Below, piece after piece: positions 12,060-24,799 of a stretch of DNA of 64,000 nt. Position 1 is the stretch's first letter. Every line of letters starts with the position of its first letter. The DNA comes from Lunularia cruciata. Lineage: Eukaryota > Streptophyta > Marchantiopsida > Lunulariales > Lunulariaceae. The position numbers and the translations under genes are program-made. The notes under the pieces were generated by a model. That model worked only from the letters and a program-made list of their open reading frames with translations. It made no database searches and was not told the origin of the DNA. The stretch is from contig OX419762.1 in assembly GCA_948567375.1 (NCBI GenBank), positions 55,694,841-55,758,840 on the forward strand. The letters are read 5' to 3'.

Positions 12060-13790
12060 TGTCATTGTGACAATCAGAATCATTGTTCAAGTTGACATCC
12101 TTTGCCTTCCACTTCCTAGTCTCCTGCACCAATAACTTCAATGTGTGCACTCTCAGCTCCTCCACCTTAACTTTGGTGTCAATACTCAGCATCACCTTTC
12201 AGCTCCACAACAACTGCTCCTATTGAATCTAGCTCACTCCTAAGAATAATCTTCTCCTTACTTCTATCTACTTCTAACTTGGTTCCTTTTGCCTTTACTT
12301 CCTTCTCTTCCACAAACTGGACTAGTTGAGATTCCACACTTCTGATTAGACGTTGCAATCTTTCTTCTCTTGATGTCTAGCAGTCAGCTCTTGTTGCCAG
12401 GCTTGGTCCTTCTCCGCTGCACTCTTTCTCAAGCTCTCCAACTCTTGCTCCATCACAACCGCAATTACCTTTGAGTGTATGATTTATAACCTCACATCAG
12501 CAAATTCACCCTTGATCTTCTTGAACACCATCTTTTGCTCCTTCAACTCTTCATCACGTTTCAAGATATCCTATTGTAAATTATCAAAACTCTTCTTCCA
12601 AAAGAACTTCCCCAACCCAAAGTTCTTTGGCTTCCCTCTCTTGTTGGTTTAACTTACTCCTCAACTCAGAGGTCTCTTCACTCAAGTACCTCACTACTTG
12701 TAGTTCATCCTTCAATTTGAAATGCTCTTTCTTCAACTCCTCGTTCTTTCCCTATAGCTACACCAACAAAGGATAGACAATCTTTGATAGATATTCAGCT
12801 CTAGCATATCTTCCTTCATCATCTTCTCTATCTTTTTCTTTGATTGGATTTCTTCCATTGGTGCTTTACCTTGAAGACACAATCTTCATACCTTCAACAT
12901 TACTATGTCCTAGCTTTCTTCCTCGTCTTTGGCTTTGCTTGGCCCTGCAGCTACAACTTGCACACTTCTCTTTGATCTTGCTGCCCTTGGGAATGCCAAA
13001 GCAATATCTCTTGCTTGTTTGTATTCTAACTCTACTGCAAGTAACTCCAAACCGGGCTCATCTCTTTCTTGCATGCAATTGATTGCCTCTTGCAATTCAT
13101 TTTCTTCTTCTCCAGCCACTTTGTCCACCAATTGCTGGACTTTGGGTTCTACTTCACTCTCAATGCTTGACTTCCCACTTTGTAGAGTGAACTCTTCTTC
13201 TTCTCGCAAGTCCTCACACTTTGACTTGGCTTCTCCTTCCAATTCTTCCTCTGAAGACTAGTTCTTCACTACCACCATCTCTGGCTTTGGATTCAGCCTT
13301 CTTGTCTTCTATGGTGTAGTGGTGATATTCTTCCTTTGGGTCTAATTCTCTTTCTTGGCCTTGCAATGTCTACCAACAAAATCTTCTCCTTCTCACTCTG
13401 GATGTAGTGATCATTGCCCTCATGGACTCGCTTGATGTTTTATTGCTCGTCTCCATCCATGACTCTTTATAAATGGGTGTAAAGTGTTACACCAATCTTC
13501 TTCTCTCCTCCAAGGTGAGTAGGGTTAATCCAAAGTAGAAATTTGGGCTGCAAAGAGTAGAAGGTAATAGGGTGGTAGGTCCATTCTCCAACTATTAATC
13601 ATTTGACCTACTTGTTGGTGTAAACACCTTGCACAATTCATCACCTCTCCTGCAAACATCTGGTGAAAGAACACCGCTTGTTGCATTATCACACAAATGG
13701 TTTGCTGTGGCTCAAACATGGCAATCATCATGCTGACTATCCTCCTTTGTCCAACTGATTTTCACCAACCAATTGTCCTCAAAGTCAGCA
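12060..13790 (-). mobile_element. Fragment of the VFFHQMFA coding family
   Basis: Minus-strand remnant of the coding region found in the long LTRs. Sense order: the conserved block with MQQAVFFHQMFAG (about 13731-13525), an acidic Glu/Ser linker (about 13240-12910) and a coiled-coil part (to about 12090). The LTR ends themselves are not recognisable, so it is a fragment. It abuts a Ty3/gypsy protease-region fragment at about 13775. It is a fossil with many breaks and is more diverged than the copies at 52-58 kb. Confidence 0.65.
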
Positions 13791-14240
13791 TCTTTGAACC
13801 ACAATTTATATTGATGCCAGTCCACTACAACTCATGCACCATACAACCATGTCTACCAATCATTAATGAGTAACCTGTTTTGATCATTGGCCAAAGTACA
13901 ATTTAATTTAATCTAAAGGGTACTCCTTTGATGATGGTTATTATATTTGTTTTTATGGAAATTTACCCATAAAAAATATGCAAAGGGCTAAAACACACAC
14001 TTATATAGATAAAAAAAACAGTTTTCTATTCAATATAGAAAAAAGATTGGACATTATTCTGGTTTATCTTAATTTTTGTGATAATAGTCCCAAAGGTTGG
14101 CATCTTGGTTGATCTACAAACTATGAAATTATGGTGTAGGTTTGAATGTATCATATCCCAACCTGTGTGCAGTATCCTCAATCATCACATTGACACCAGT
14201 ACTTGAATCAATGAGTATGGATGTAATTATACATCAAGAA
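13775..14240 (-). mobile_element. Ty3/gypsy protease-region fragment
   Basis: Matches the minus-strand gypsy pol segment at about 45800-46130, including the phrase around acttgaatcaatgagta. It is a fossil fragment of the same element family as 45355-50589. It carries about 165 bp of extra sequence inside, near 13930-14095, relative to that copy. Confidence 0.65.
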
Positions 14241-15029
14241 GTGTATGTAATATAGTAGGACAAAGTTAGATAATTAACAAATGCAAAGGCAAAGCAATGA
14301 CACACTTATGCAATGTAATCTAGATTATAATCAAGGATTAGGAGCCAAATGGCATTTGAAGGACAGCCACTATGGAAGAAGTATTGTGGGGAAGGAAGAA
14401 ATTAGTTTAGGGTTTGACCACACATAGTCTAAGGGAGCTTAGTCTATTATGGGGAAGGGTTTTGGTGTTAGTGCACAGGATTGTCATGAGTCAATCAATA
14501 GTTAGTTTAATGGAGAGTGGATAGAAGGACTCAATAAGAGGAAGGAAGATCATGTAGTATCAACATATTCCTTGCAAGGTAGGTGATGACCCTACTTTGT
14601 AAAATAATAGTCCACAACCAAGGTATATAAAGCTTAATCTCCTTGTTCATTGTGGTTCTTAACTTCATGTATGGAGGATTGCTAGAATAAATAGATAATA
14701 ATGAAACTTGTATAAATTGGTGTTCTTGTTAATCTTCAATACCCATCTTCAACTACAAGATGCCTCATAGTTTTCCTATAGCATGAGGATTGATGAATAG
14801 AGAGTGATAACTAAGGAGATTGATGGGCTCTCAAGGGTGACAGACCTACAAACCATCTCCTAGGTTAAGTGGCCTATGGTAGACTTTGTCCAATAGTACA
14901 GCGACGTGCATTCCTACAATTCTTTATCTTGTAGTGTCTAGTAATCAAACTACGGGTTAGGTCAAACTTGCAGACAGTACTCCCAAAGGTTGTGCTTCTT
15001 CAAGGTGTGCTTTTGAGTTCACAGGTTCC
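14241..15029. other. Unassigned DNA, possibly LTR-derived
   Basis: No coding region. A TATATAAA motif at about 14622 followed by a pyrimidine-rich stretch has the look of an LTR promoter, but no matching ends were found. Confidence 0.25.
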
Positions 15030-16331
15030 TCAATAACTTCTAAGGACCTGTACTACCTCTCTTGGGACATCTTTTTCCTCATTCACTTCTTCTTTTGACT
15101 TGTTCACATCTTCATCTTCCTCTAATTTTGTCTTGGAAGCCTTCTCAATCCCCTCCTTATCATCTTTTGATTCAATAGCCAATTCTTCTTCTTTTCTGGT
15201 TTCTTTTACCTTATCTTCTTTTGATTCCTTGATAATGGTCAACTTTTGTTTCTTGGCTATTGGTCTTGAAGGTAAGCATGATTGTTTAGTTTTCTTTCCT
15301 TTAGACCTACCAGGCATTTTGTATTCATCAATTCTTGCAAAAAATGCATCCCTATGTTGCACTTTTTCATCTCCTTTACACCTTTTGCATCCAACAAGAA
15401 GTAGGTGCTTGAGTAGTAGTGACCAAGAAACATGCACTTCTCCTCATTAGTTAGTAAAGTTCATGCCAATGTGAAAGTGAATCCACATGGCATTACATAA
15501 TAGAGTCTAGGTACTTTGAAGGTAGTGAATATTTAGGTGGTGTGCCAAGCAAAGATCTTTGCCCAATTGATGGTAGTCCTTGAGAAGACATGTTTGAAGA
15601 AGGCTTCTCTAGCATTCAAAAGGTAATTTGTTATTTTGGGTTTAAAGATTTTCATCAAGGCCTTGACAAGAGCTTTATATGCAAGATCTATGTAGTTTTG
15701 TACAATGCAATAGTTCTTCTTGGCAATGCCAAATGGGTCAATCTGGTCATGCATGGATTGGCTCAAAGTCCCAAGTTGGTCTCCATCATAATGCCATCTT
15801 TGGATCTAGTGTCTCCTCTTAGCTATTTTCGCCAATGTCTCTTTGTCCACAACCATGAATTAGCTTGCAATCAACTTTGCAACAAGCACTCCATCCCTTG
15901 ATATTGATCTCTATGGCTCCCAAAATGTAGTCCTAATTCTAGAGAAGGAAGAGCAGATTGAAATTTTATATAATGCTCTTGGTGCTTCCATATCCCAATG
16001 ATTGATGAAGGAGGTGGAGAGAACCCTTCTTCTAAATGTTCTCTTGCACCATCTTTGCTATAGCTAGCATTTCTCAGCACTCACTCAATTTTGCTCATTC
16101 CCAAAGATATGTGCAGTGCTTACTCAAGAACCTACTCTCTTTCTTTGGCCTCTTAAATCCTTCAACTATTATTGAAACCGGAAGTTCTTTGAGTGCCATG
16201 TCTTGAACCCATAGCCTTCAAACTACCTCATTCAATAGAGCCCTTAAGACTTATGACAACCAATACATTTGGTTTCCTAACCCATAGCCATTCTTAATTT
16301 GTAGTCAAACATTGTCATGTAATTTGAACAT
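15030..16331 (-). mobile_element. Diverged fragment of the VFFHQMFA coding family
   Basis: Minus-strand fossil. At 15766-15533 the frame contains EAFFKHVFSRTTINWAK, which lines up with the VFFHQMFA block of the long LTRs. At 15437-15030 there is a Lys/Glu-rich region with nuclear-signal-like basic clusters (RSKGKKTK) that corresponds to the acidic linker. The order matches the family. No LTR ends are attributable. It is broken and old. Confidence 0.55.
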
Positions 16332-17541
16332 TGTGACAACCCAACAAGTCTCACTTTTGCAGTAATTGATGAGTAATTGTTTGTTCCCACAAAGATATTG
16401 GTCAAAAATGGTCATACAAAGTAAAGAGTAACAATGTAGCTCTTCTTGATTTCATCTTGAGTCTCTTGGGTAGAAACCACATCTAGAAGAGAGTAACAAG
16501 CACTCAATCATAGTCTTGTCATAATTATAAGTCACCCAAATCACAATTCTTTGGATCCTCTCCAAATTGATACTAATTATGATGATTAAATTGCTTTGAA
16601 GAAGGCTACTTCACCACAAAGTGACTTCACCTTGGAATTGCATTACATCCCTCCATTGAAGGTTCAACTTCCTCAAGCAAAATGTCTTTGCATCAATCTT
16701 GTGCCTACAATCACAAATATCAATTACTACTAACACTATAGTTCTCACATATCCATAAAGGCATTTTTGTGATTGCTATCCACTTAGGATCAAATACAAA
16801 AAATGGAAATCAGAGCTGTAGAATCCAACATCTAACACACTCTGAATTGGATTCAAACTTCTCTTTACATGCACAAACACACACACACATAGGATTGAAA
16901 CTTGAAATTAAGCTAAACAATGAGCATTGAATGTCAACACTTTGCTTTACTTAACTTCAAAACTTAATACAAAATACAATGCATTGCAAATGACTGATTT
17001 AAATAGGTACAGTACTCAATAGTTAGAAAACTATCTAAACCACTTCAATTACTTCCTAGCAATCTTTAGATCTGAATTGTCTTATCCACATCTGCACCGC
17101 TTCAACTCTAAAAACTATTACTTACTAATCCAATCCAAGTACTACCTCAAGTTCAGCTCCTACTTCCAAATTACCAACAAGTGCCTCTTGCACTTTGGGT
17201 TCATCTACTACTTCTACATCTTCATCTACTTTGTCATATCTTCAATCTAGATTGAGATTGAAGCCATCAATATACTAATTATGTTATTTTTTGCTACTCT
17301 AATTTCTTTAGTGAACTCAGGTAATTCACCCATAGTCACCTCCACGCAAACTTCAACTACTTTGGGTCTATTCACTAAACTTTTATTTAATCTATTGCAG
17401 AGTTTATCTAATGTTTGTCTTAGATTAGATAAATCTAATCTAGAACAAACATTGTCTCCTACTTTAATCAAATTTTTATCTACTGTACCTCTTAGATGAA
17501 TTAAAAAATCTTTCAAGTTGATGTCCTTTGCCTTATGCTTA
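16332..17541 (-). mobile_element. Part of a long LTR, split by a second copy
   Basis: Starts on the plus strand with TGTGACAACC, the sense 3' end of the family, and runs through the non-coding 3' portion into the C-terminal coding part (17645-17247), which shows the family's DINLKDFLIHLRGTVDK-like segment. It stops abruptly where the next copy (17542-19834) begins, so that copy appears to have inserted into it. The remainder on the far side is not clearly identifiable. Broken, old fossil. Confidence 0.6.
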
Positions 17542-19834
17542 TGTGACAATCCAGCAAGTATCACTTTTGTGGTAATCCATAAATAAACTTCATTCCCACA
17601 AAGATACAGTTCAAAAATGGTCAAATACAAAGTAAATAGTAACAACTAGCTCTTCTTAGTTGCGTCTTTAATCTCTCAGGTAGAAACCACACCCAAAAGA
17701 AAATAACAAGCATTGATCACAAACTCGTCATAAATCAAAACACTCCTAATCACAATACTCCAAATCTTTGCAAAAAATCTTGATTATGATGATTTAGATT
17801 CTCCCCAAGAAGGCTACTCCACTACAAAACAACTTCACCTAAGAATTGTGTTCCACCTTTCCATTGAAGGCATGACTTCCTTGACCAAAATTCCTTTGCA
17901 TCAACCTCATCTTGCACTCACAAATGCAAAATACTACCAACACTACAATTCCTCTTAGATCTGAGAGGAATTTAATCTAAGAGGAACCTAAGAGGAATTA
18001 ATTTTCCCCACCTCTTCTACCAAACTTACATTGCTTAATTCTGCCCCTGCAATAGCAATACTCCTTCTCCCTCTTCTGCTTCACTGAACTTCCGCCTTTT
18101 ACTCAACCTTCAGAGTTTCTTCTATCTCCACAGTGGGTAACTCATGACATAGGTTTCCTCCTGCTTCCATTTGATCAATCGCAATATGGAACTCCTATCT
18201 TCTTTATCAGCATCATCTCCTCCTCATTGCTTAACTTCCACCCCCTCCCTTTTGCTTCCACTACTCAACTCTTCACTTTGTAGCGTCAACTCCGGTTCTT
18301 CTTCTTCTTCCACGTCCTTTGTTCTGTACTTGGCTTTGCCTTTTGACTCTTTTGCTCCCAATGACTCATCAAGCACTATGACTTCTTGCCTCAGGTTCAC
18401 CTTCCTCATTTTCTTTGGCTTAACTAGAAACAAACCCTCCTCCGAACAACTTTGCTTCCTCATCTTTGGGATGGTCATTGCTACTCTTAGATATTTCCAT
18501 GTGTGCGCCTAGTGCTCATCACTACTTTGGATCTATTGGATGTACTACTATTCCCCGTCATTTGTAGTCTTTTGTTAGTTTATATGAAAATGCAACACCA
18601 TCTTTCTTTGCTTAGACTCATTCATCAAGTTCAATCCAAAGTAGAAATAGGCAGCAAATGGCACCAAATAGTAAGGTGCATCTCACTCTCTCCAACACCA
18701 CACTATCTGCCTTGTTCTTTGATGAAAGCCCTTCACTCAATTTACTGGCGCACTTGCAAAAATGTGGTGGAAGAAGACCGCCTGATGCTTCATTACGTAA
18801 GTCATGCGATCGGGCTTGAAGAGTGCCATCATTGCCCAAATGATGCTTTTCCTAACTAGGTCCTGATAGGTATCTACCTTGTATCTGTTCTTTGTGCATG
18901 GCATTGTAAAAGAATTTTGGATCTCATCCATTTCCTCCGTAGACTCTCCTTTCCCAAGAAATGTTGCCCTAGTTTCCTCACCGACTTCTCTTCCCAATAC
19001 CAATCTCCAATCCGACTCTATCTATTGAGCCAGATTGCCTCTCTTTCCTTCATTCTTAGGTCCCTCCTCACAACCACTTGATGCTACTTTGGCCATGTAC
19101 CCTAGAAAACTCAAATTCTAATTCCATGCCAAAAAAGTGATCCAAAGTCTACTTAGGACTTCAATCTAAGCTTTCATATCTAATCATTGAATCATTGGAT
19201 TTCTTGCTACAAGCAAAGGACTCTTCTTCTCACCCTTCTTTGGTATTGTGCGATCTCTAGTGCATGGCAATTGAAAAATAATTCTAACATCTATTGGTCT
19301 TGAGATCCTAACTCCTTCAGACTTGTTAAACATTAAACACTCGACCGGCTTCTCTACAAGCACTCCTTTGGGTTGACTACTCAATTGCTTAGTATACTTG
19401 TGGGACATTTAAAAATCCCCTTGACAAAGTCTTGATTTTATAGTTCCTCATTGATAAGCCATTCTTCTGTTGCTCATCACTGAAATGTACCCTTTCTGCA
19501 TGACTTCCTTCTTGTGATATCCAAGTTTGTGGTTTGTACCTTGTCCGCCATTTCTCTGCCTATACTTTCTTGATTCACCCCTCCAAGAGAAGTTGTTACA
19601 CCATCTTTGCATTGGGTTGATCACCCCAAGATGAAGTCCCCTTACTTTGGGTTTCTTTTGGCCGGTTTTGATCCAAGTACTTTGCTTCTAACTCGGAGTC
19701 ACGTTACTTTGGGTTTCAAGCCAAAGCCAAAGTCTTCTCCTTACAATGTCATTTGGGTTCAATACAACTTTGTCTATACACTTCTTCTTCAAAATTGCAA
19801 AGAAACAAAAAAAACAAAAAATGTAAGTACCACA
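17542..19834 (-). mobile_element. Shortened long-LTR copy nested in the previous one
   Basis: Bounded by TGTGACAATC at 17542 and a GTAAGTACCACA-type end at 19834, so both family ends are present. At 2.3 kb it is much shorter than the 3.7-3.8 kb full LTRs. The conserved block (NRYKVDTYQDLV, near 18830-18860) and the N-terminal part (about 19408-19184) are visible. It groups by motif with 1136-4964. No clean 5-bp target duplication could be read. It is a fossil with many breaks. Confidence 0.65.
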
Positions 19835-19835
19835 A

Positions 19836-20960
19836 TATTTCATATGTAACCATGGACCAAGTACTCTTCTTTGAAAACATCTTTGCAAGGGAAGAGATAG
19901 ATTGGGCATATGTTTCAAACATAGAATATGAATAATGCTTTCAAAAATCAAGGTCCTGAGTACTAAGTACCTTTCATTGTGCATTTCAATGCAAGGACAA
20001 AGTTATTGATAGAGTGAGAAGAAAACCTTTCAATTTAGATGCATCCCTAATAGTTATTTCTCTAGTAGAGTTATGGTACTACAACCTTGTGTAAGATATA
20101 AAAGGAGGATGCTGATTTTGTTGAGGCCCAAAGAAAAGAGAGAAAGAGCCTATTGAAGGTTTGGAGAAATGGAAGCTGAACTCTCTAGAGCACAAGGTCA
20201 TGCAACTAGACTTTGTAAGAGGACAAGAGAGCCATGGTTGAAGAACCTGCAGAACCTATGGCAATGCAAGAGATCTCCTCATCTTTGGATGATGAAGACC
20301 AAGCAGTCACCAGTTTGAAACCAAACACATAGATTATTCCTTTGCCCAAGAAGAGAGAGGATTAGATGAACCACAAGAGGAATTACATTTGGATTTGTTG
20401 TTTGATATTCCAAAGTATGAAACAGACCAAAGGCAAAGTGCAATAGCCATTAGCTTGGGCAGGACTAGTGGGTCTAAGGAGAGTCATGGTAGAGAGAAAC
20501 TTTGTGGATGTAAATGTAGTGCAGGCCTTGAAGGGAACAATAAACCCAGATATGGATTTCTTTGTGAGATTTATCCAATGTATACTCAAGAGTGGCCAGA
20601 AATGAGAAATCTATTGGATCTGGTGCATTGATTGTAACTTCCTACAAGTCACAAATTCCATCATTGAAGTAGCAGTCAAAGATGAAGGAGAAGTTGGAAG
20701 AGATATTGCAAGAGGAGAGCAATCTTCAAAAGCAAGTGGATGCATTGCAACATAGCATGACAAACAAAGTTTAGGTGATTGAGTTGTAGAAGCAGCAGAT
20801 TAGAGAGTTGGAATCCAATGTGGCCTACGTTTTGAAATTAAGAGGGGATGACCAGCAAGCTGCACATCTGACAATGCCAATTTTAATGAAAGAATCACTT
20901 TGTAAGGATGTGGAAAGGAAATCTTTCAAATACCATTCAGTTGAATGATAAAATGCTTTG
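19836..20960 (+). mobile_element. Diverged plus-strand fragment of the coding family
   Basis: The frame at 19850-19935 has MDQVLFFENIFAREEIDWA, resembling MQQAVFFHQMFA..PVNWA of the long LTRs. Downstream, 20640-20870 reads as a heptad-rich coiled coil (LEEILQEESNLQKQVDALQ). Order and spacing match the family (conserved block, acidic part, coiled coil). This is a separate, strongly diverged sublineage in the opposite orientation to its neighbours. Fossil, many breaks. Confidence 0.5.
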
Positions 20961-22299
20961 GTTGTAGGTAGTTCATACTGTTTGTAACAGTATAAAGATG
21001 AGCATTCAAACTGCACATGTTGTTCAGTTCAACTTTTGGGTGAATAAAAGGAAATATTTCATGCTCCATGTCATTTTGATTAACTTTTGAGTGAAGATTG
21101 TGATCCTATTAGTGGATTGTCTTGATGAATTTCTCAAGTGATTGCATTCTATTTCATGTGTGTTTGATCCTTGAAGTTGAGTGATGAATGAAGAGGTGAT
21201 ACCTTGATGAGATAAAGAAGTGTTGTAGCATTAGTGTTAGTCAAGAAGCACACTCAAAATTTTTGAAAGACTTGTAGAGAAGGTATTTCCTAGATTTGGA
21301 GGGAAAGTTCATGCTTTGGTAGAATTTCCACTATGTTGTAGAATGGGAAACATTGCTTTGCTATGCAAGTTTCTTTGCAATGGGTGAACCTTGCTTCACT
21401 AGGCTTTGGATGCTTTGGTGGGGGTTTTGGGACTTTGGTGGCAGTAAGATTGCTTTGGTGTGGATAATTTAGCTTTGCTAAAGGAATTTTTGCAAGGGAG
21501 TTAACACCTAAGTGAACTAAAACATACTACTTTCAAAGTCTGAATTGGATTTATTCTAGTTGATTGAGGTTTTACTTTGTGATTTTTGTAGTGTGCCTTT
21601 TATAATGTCATTTCCCCCCTCAAGGAGTAGTTTCTGCCTAAGTTAAGGAGGTGACAATAAAGAATTATTATGGGAGAATTTCCTTTGTATCTTGTTATCT
21701 TTGATTGTATCCTTCTAGGAAAAAACTATTTTTTGATGAAATACTACATTTTGGAGATAAGTGTGTTGTCAAAAAAGGTCACAATCCCACTGACTTTGAA
21801 GAACTTTGGATCCAATGCTTCCTCACTCCAAGTGTGTAGTCATTGTCATCCTATTCCCTCCAAGAGAACAAGGTCTTCTTTAGAGTGGCATCCCTCACTC
21901 TGAGTACATCACCCTTCACTCGCTTAAAGTGAGGTCTCTACCCTTCATTTGGAGTGAACTTTTGTGTATTACAAATGAAGGATACCCTCACTCTTCAAAG
22001 TGATTGCTTCCTCCCAAATAATCTCAACTTGTTCTTGTTTTACTAGTTCTTTGCCTTGCTATCTACAAAACAAGAGAAAATAAGGGCCAAAAACCAGAAA
22101 AAAGCAAAATGTGGATATCACAATCCATCCAAGTACACAACCACTCACAAATAACATAGACTCATACAAATAAAATCTTAGAGTTCTAATAATTATGAAA
22201 CTTTGTGAACCAAGTATTCACTCAATGTATAAATGAATAATTGACTGAAAAATAAACATAGTTTACATTAGTCTTAAGCCACCTATACTAATCCTAATT
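20961..22299. other. Non-coding stretch ending in an LTR-edge-like motif
   Basis: No gene seen. The sequence around 22095-22119 (gcaaaatgtggatatcaca) resembles the GCAAAAATGTGGGTACCACA edge of the family, and the 300 bases before it have the same repeated ctttgg/cactc phrasing as other copies. A non-coding LTR piece is likely. The other end was not found. Confidence 0.35.
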
Positions 22300-23985
22300 T
22301 TCATTGGAGGAGATCTAGTGACTACAGTGTATCAAAAATTGGATGTACACATCTACATTGAATATTGCTAATTTGATCTTATCTTCTTGTAATCTAATTA
22401 AATTGACAACTGCTAGGTGGCAATGCCAGATCAGCATCCTACTATTGTCATCTACTTCTTATTTATTGCCTTTTGCTAGTGATCACAAAGGTCTTTAACC
22501 ACAAAATTGAAAACTCACATAGAATGTATTGAGTCATTAATTTACAATCATGGAGATCCTTGGCTTGAAAGATTTCATCTTCCGTGTTACTAGGAAAATG
22601 ATCCTCCCACATTACACTAGCATGCACTTCATGACATCACAAATCTATATACTATTGTGAAGAACTATAGCACCAAACTTCCTTTGCCCTTTTTCCTTTG
22701 CCATCCACAATACTAGCTCAACCTTTCTCTTGTAATGGAATCAATTAGCATTTTACTCATCATGTTGTCAAACTTCTGGTTCATGTGACTCTTAAGACAA
22801 GTAAATAGTTGATTAAACTGTTCATTGTTCTACACTTTGCCTCTAATGCATGGACTTGCATCTTCAAGTCCTGCAGTTTGGCTTAGTGTGTGACGGTCTT
22901 GGCTAGTTTCTATGCATGCTCCACCATTTCTTTAATCATAGATTCCATTATTGTAAGCACATATGCATGCTCTTTTTCCATGTTAGCCCATATGACTTGC
23001 ATCTCCATTTGCATCTTCTACTTTACCTGAATATGAATGAGTTTTTCTTATTCCTCTTGTTGTTCTAATTGCTTGGTGAGTTTCTCAACTAAATTTTGGC
23101 AAGCTTGTTGTAATTGCCATGATTAATTCATTTATCATGATCTTGATGCACACTTTCTCTACCTCTACCTCCAACATAATGACCTTCTTGTCTTGGGCAC
23201 AAAGTTGTTCATTATTCTTTTCTCTCTTCTGCTCAATCCAAATAAGGATAATTTGCACCTCTGCTTGTACTCTCTTGAGTACAAGCAGATGTACTTCTTT
23301 TTGGTACTTCTCCTACCTCACTTGCTCTTCTTTCCTCCACTTCTCCATTTTCTACTCATGTTCATCCCTGGTTGCTTCTTTGGCCTGCAACTGCTCCCAA
23401 GTCTTCTTGAGCTCCTAATGAGATCTTGCCTTGTCTACATTGACCAAGTGATCAACTTGATAGAGATGAGTAACCAACTTCATGTGAGTCATTATTGTCC
23501 CATCCAATTCTTGGTAGTAAGGAACAATCATCTCTCATTTGTGCAATACTAGTCCTATTGTGTGAATCATCTCCCATGCAAGAGCCTTTTTTTTGTGGCC
23601 TTGTAAGTTTATGTGTTCTTCTTCTTATGATGGACCCTCCTCACTTGGAGATATGATGAAGAGAGGGACAAGCATCGGTTCATGCACTTCCTCATTATTT
23701 GTGGTTGTATTTTTGGCCACCTATGTATCTCCTTCCTTGTGTATGTATGTTGTTGTAGATTTTTCTTCATTAGATTTCAAAGTCTCTATGGCTTTCTCCT
23801 TCTCCTCTTGGATTCTCTTCTCTTTGGCCTCTAGGACCTCATTCATAGGAACTTTGAAACTCTAGTACTCACCAGCCTATGGGACTATGTTCTTCTTCTA
23901 CATTCCTCTCTTCATTACCTTTTTCTTCTTCTCTTGCACATGCAATTTAAGCTCATGCAATTATTGTTTTAGTGTACAAGGGCCA
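22300..23985 (-). mobile_element. Coiled-coil coding relic, minus strand
   Basis: The minus-strand reading is rich in Glu, Lys and Gln with heptad spacing (for example KTWEQLQAKEATRDEHE near 23400 and LEAKEKRIQEEKEKAIETL near 23800). It resembles the coiled-coil half of the LTR-borne protein and the regions at 28-31 kb. No conserved VFF block is seen here. It ends against the LTR-like block that starts at 23989. Family assignment is inferred from composition and order only. Confidence 0.4.
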
Positions 23986-23988
23986 AAG

Positions 23989-24732
23989 TGTAAGGACAAA
24001 TAATGTCCTTAATGGGGAAGTACAAAAGAGAAGTACAAGATGAAGATGCATTGTGGGATCATACATCCTATAGGATGTATAGGAAAATCAACTATAGGTG
24101 CACTTGTTTAAGTGTAGGATTAATCTCCTATGGGGATGTACAATAGAAGAAGTGCAAGATTATTCCTCTACAAGAATATACAGTAGCCAAAAGGACAAGT
24201 AGTAACTAAAGCTATAATGGCACTCTGACTATGTCATGGAATCTATCTTTAGTAAAGAAAATCTAGGAGAAGGAACCATTGGACATTTATTGCCATGGTG
24301 CATGAAGTACTTCATACACCATGTGGCAAAGATGCAGGCAAATTGTTGTTAGGAGGAGATAGAAATTTCTTTTAAGGTTTAGGCACTTGTATATATTTGG
24401 GCTTGTGCTTCAGTTCTTTGATTGTTCTTTGATTGAGAGTTTGGCCAATTGTATCTAATTTTTCTCTAGTTCATCAAGCTAAGGAGCCTTGTTCTTTGAG
24501 TGGCTTTCTTGCTAGTAGTTCTGCAATCACTAGTTTATTCATTCTTGGAGAACCCTAGGTAGAGAACTGATCCTTGAAAGTAGATTTGGCTGCTCAATGT
24601 AATCATGGGGTCCACATATTGAGCTTTAGCCAGTGTTTTTGGGAAACTGATTCACAAAGAGTTTGGTGCCATTTGGTGAGCTCTAGAGTTTCCCTTTGTA
24701 ATACTTAATATCAAGAGTTTCTTTGTGTTACA
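23989..24732 (+). mobile_element. Candidate solo LTR (about 744 bp)
   Basis: Begins TGTAAGGACAAAT and ends TTGTGTTACA, giving short inverted ends (TGTAA/TTACA). It has a TATATATT promoter-like motif near 24391 about 400 bases in, followed by pyrimidine-rich sequence. The flanks are CAAAG and CAACA, a 4-of-5 match, so the target duplication is only suggestive. The superfamily is not identifiable because no internal region is attached. Confidence 0.4.
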
Positions 24733-24799
24733 CAACACTTGGAGCTCAACTTTGTGATACGCCGACACATGACTTGTTTATGGAATTGGAATCTTGGGA

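Noticed and set aside
23119-23552. Plus-strand hydrophobic ORFs resembling a membrane protein.
   Set aside because: The minus strand here is a Glu/Lys-rich coiled coil, whose complement always reads as Leu/Phe/Ser-rich.
23984-24737. CAAAG/CAACA as a target duplication around the candidate LTR.
   Set aside because: Only 4 of 5 bases agree and no related copy confirms the ends, so it is kept as suggestive only.
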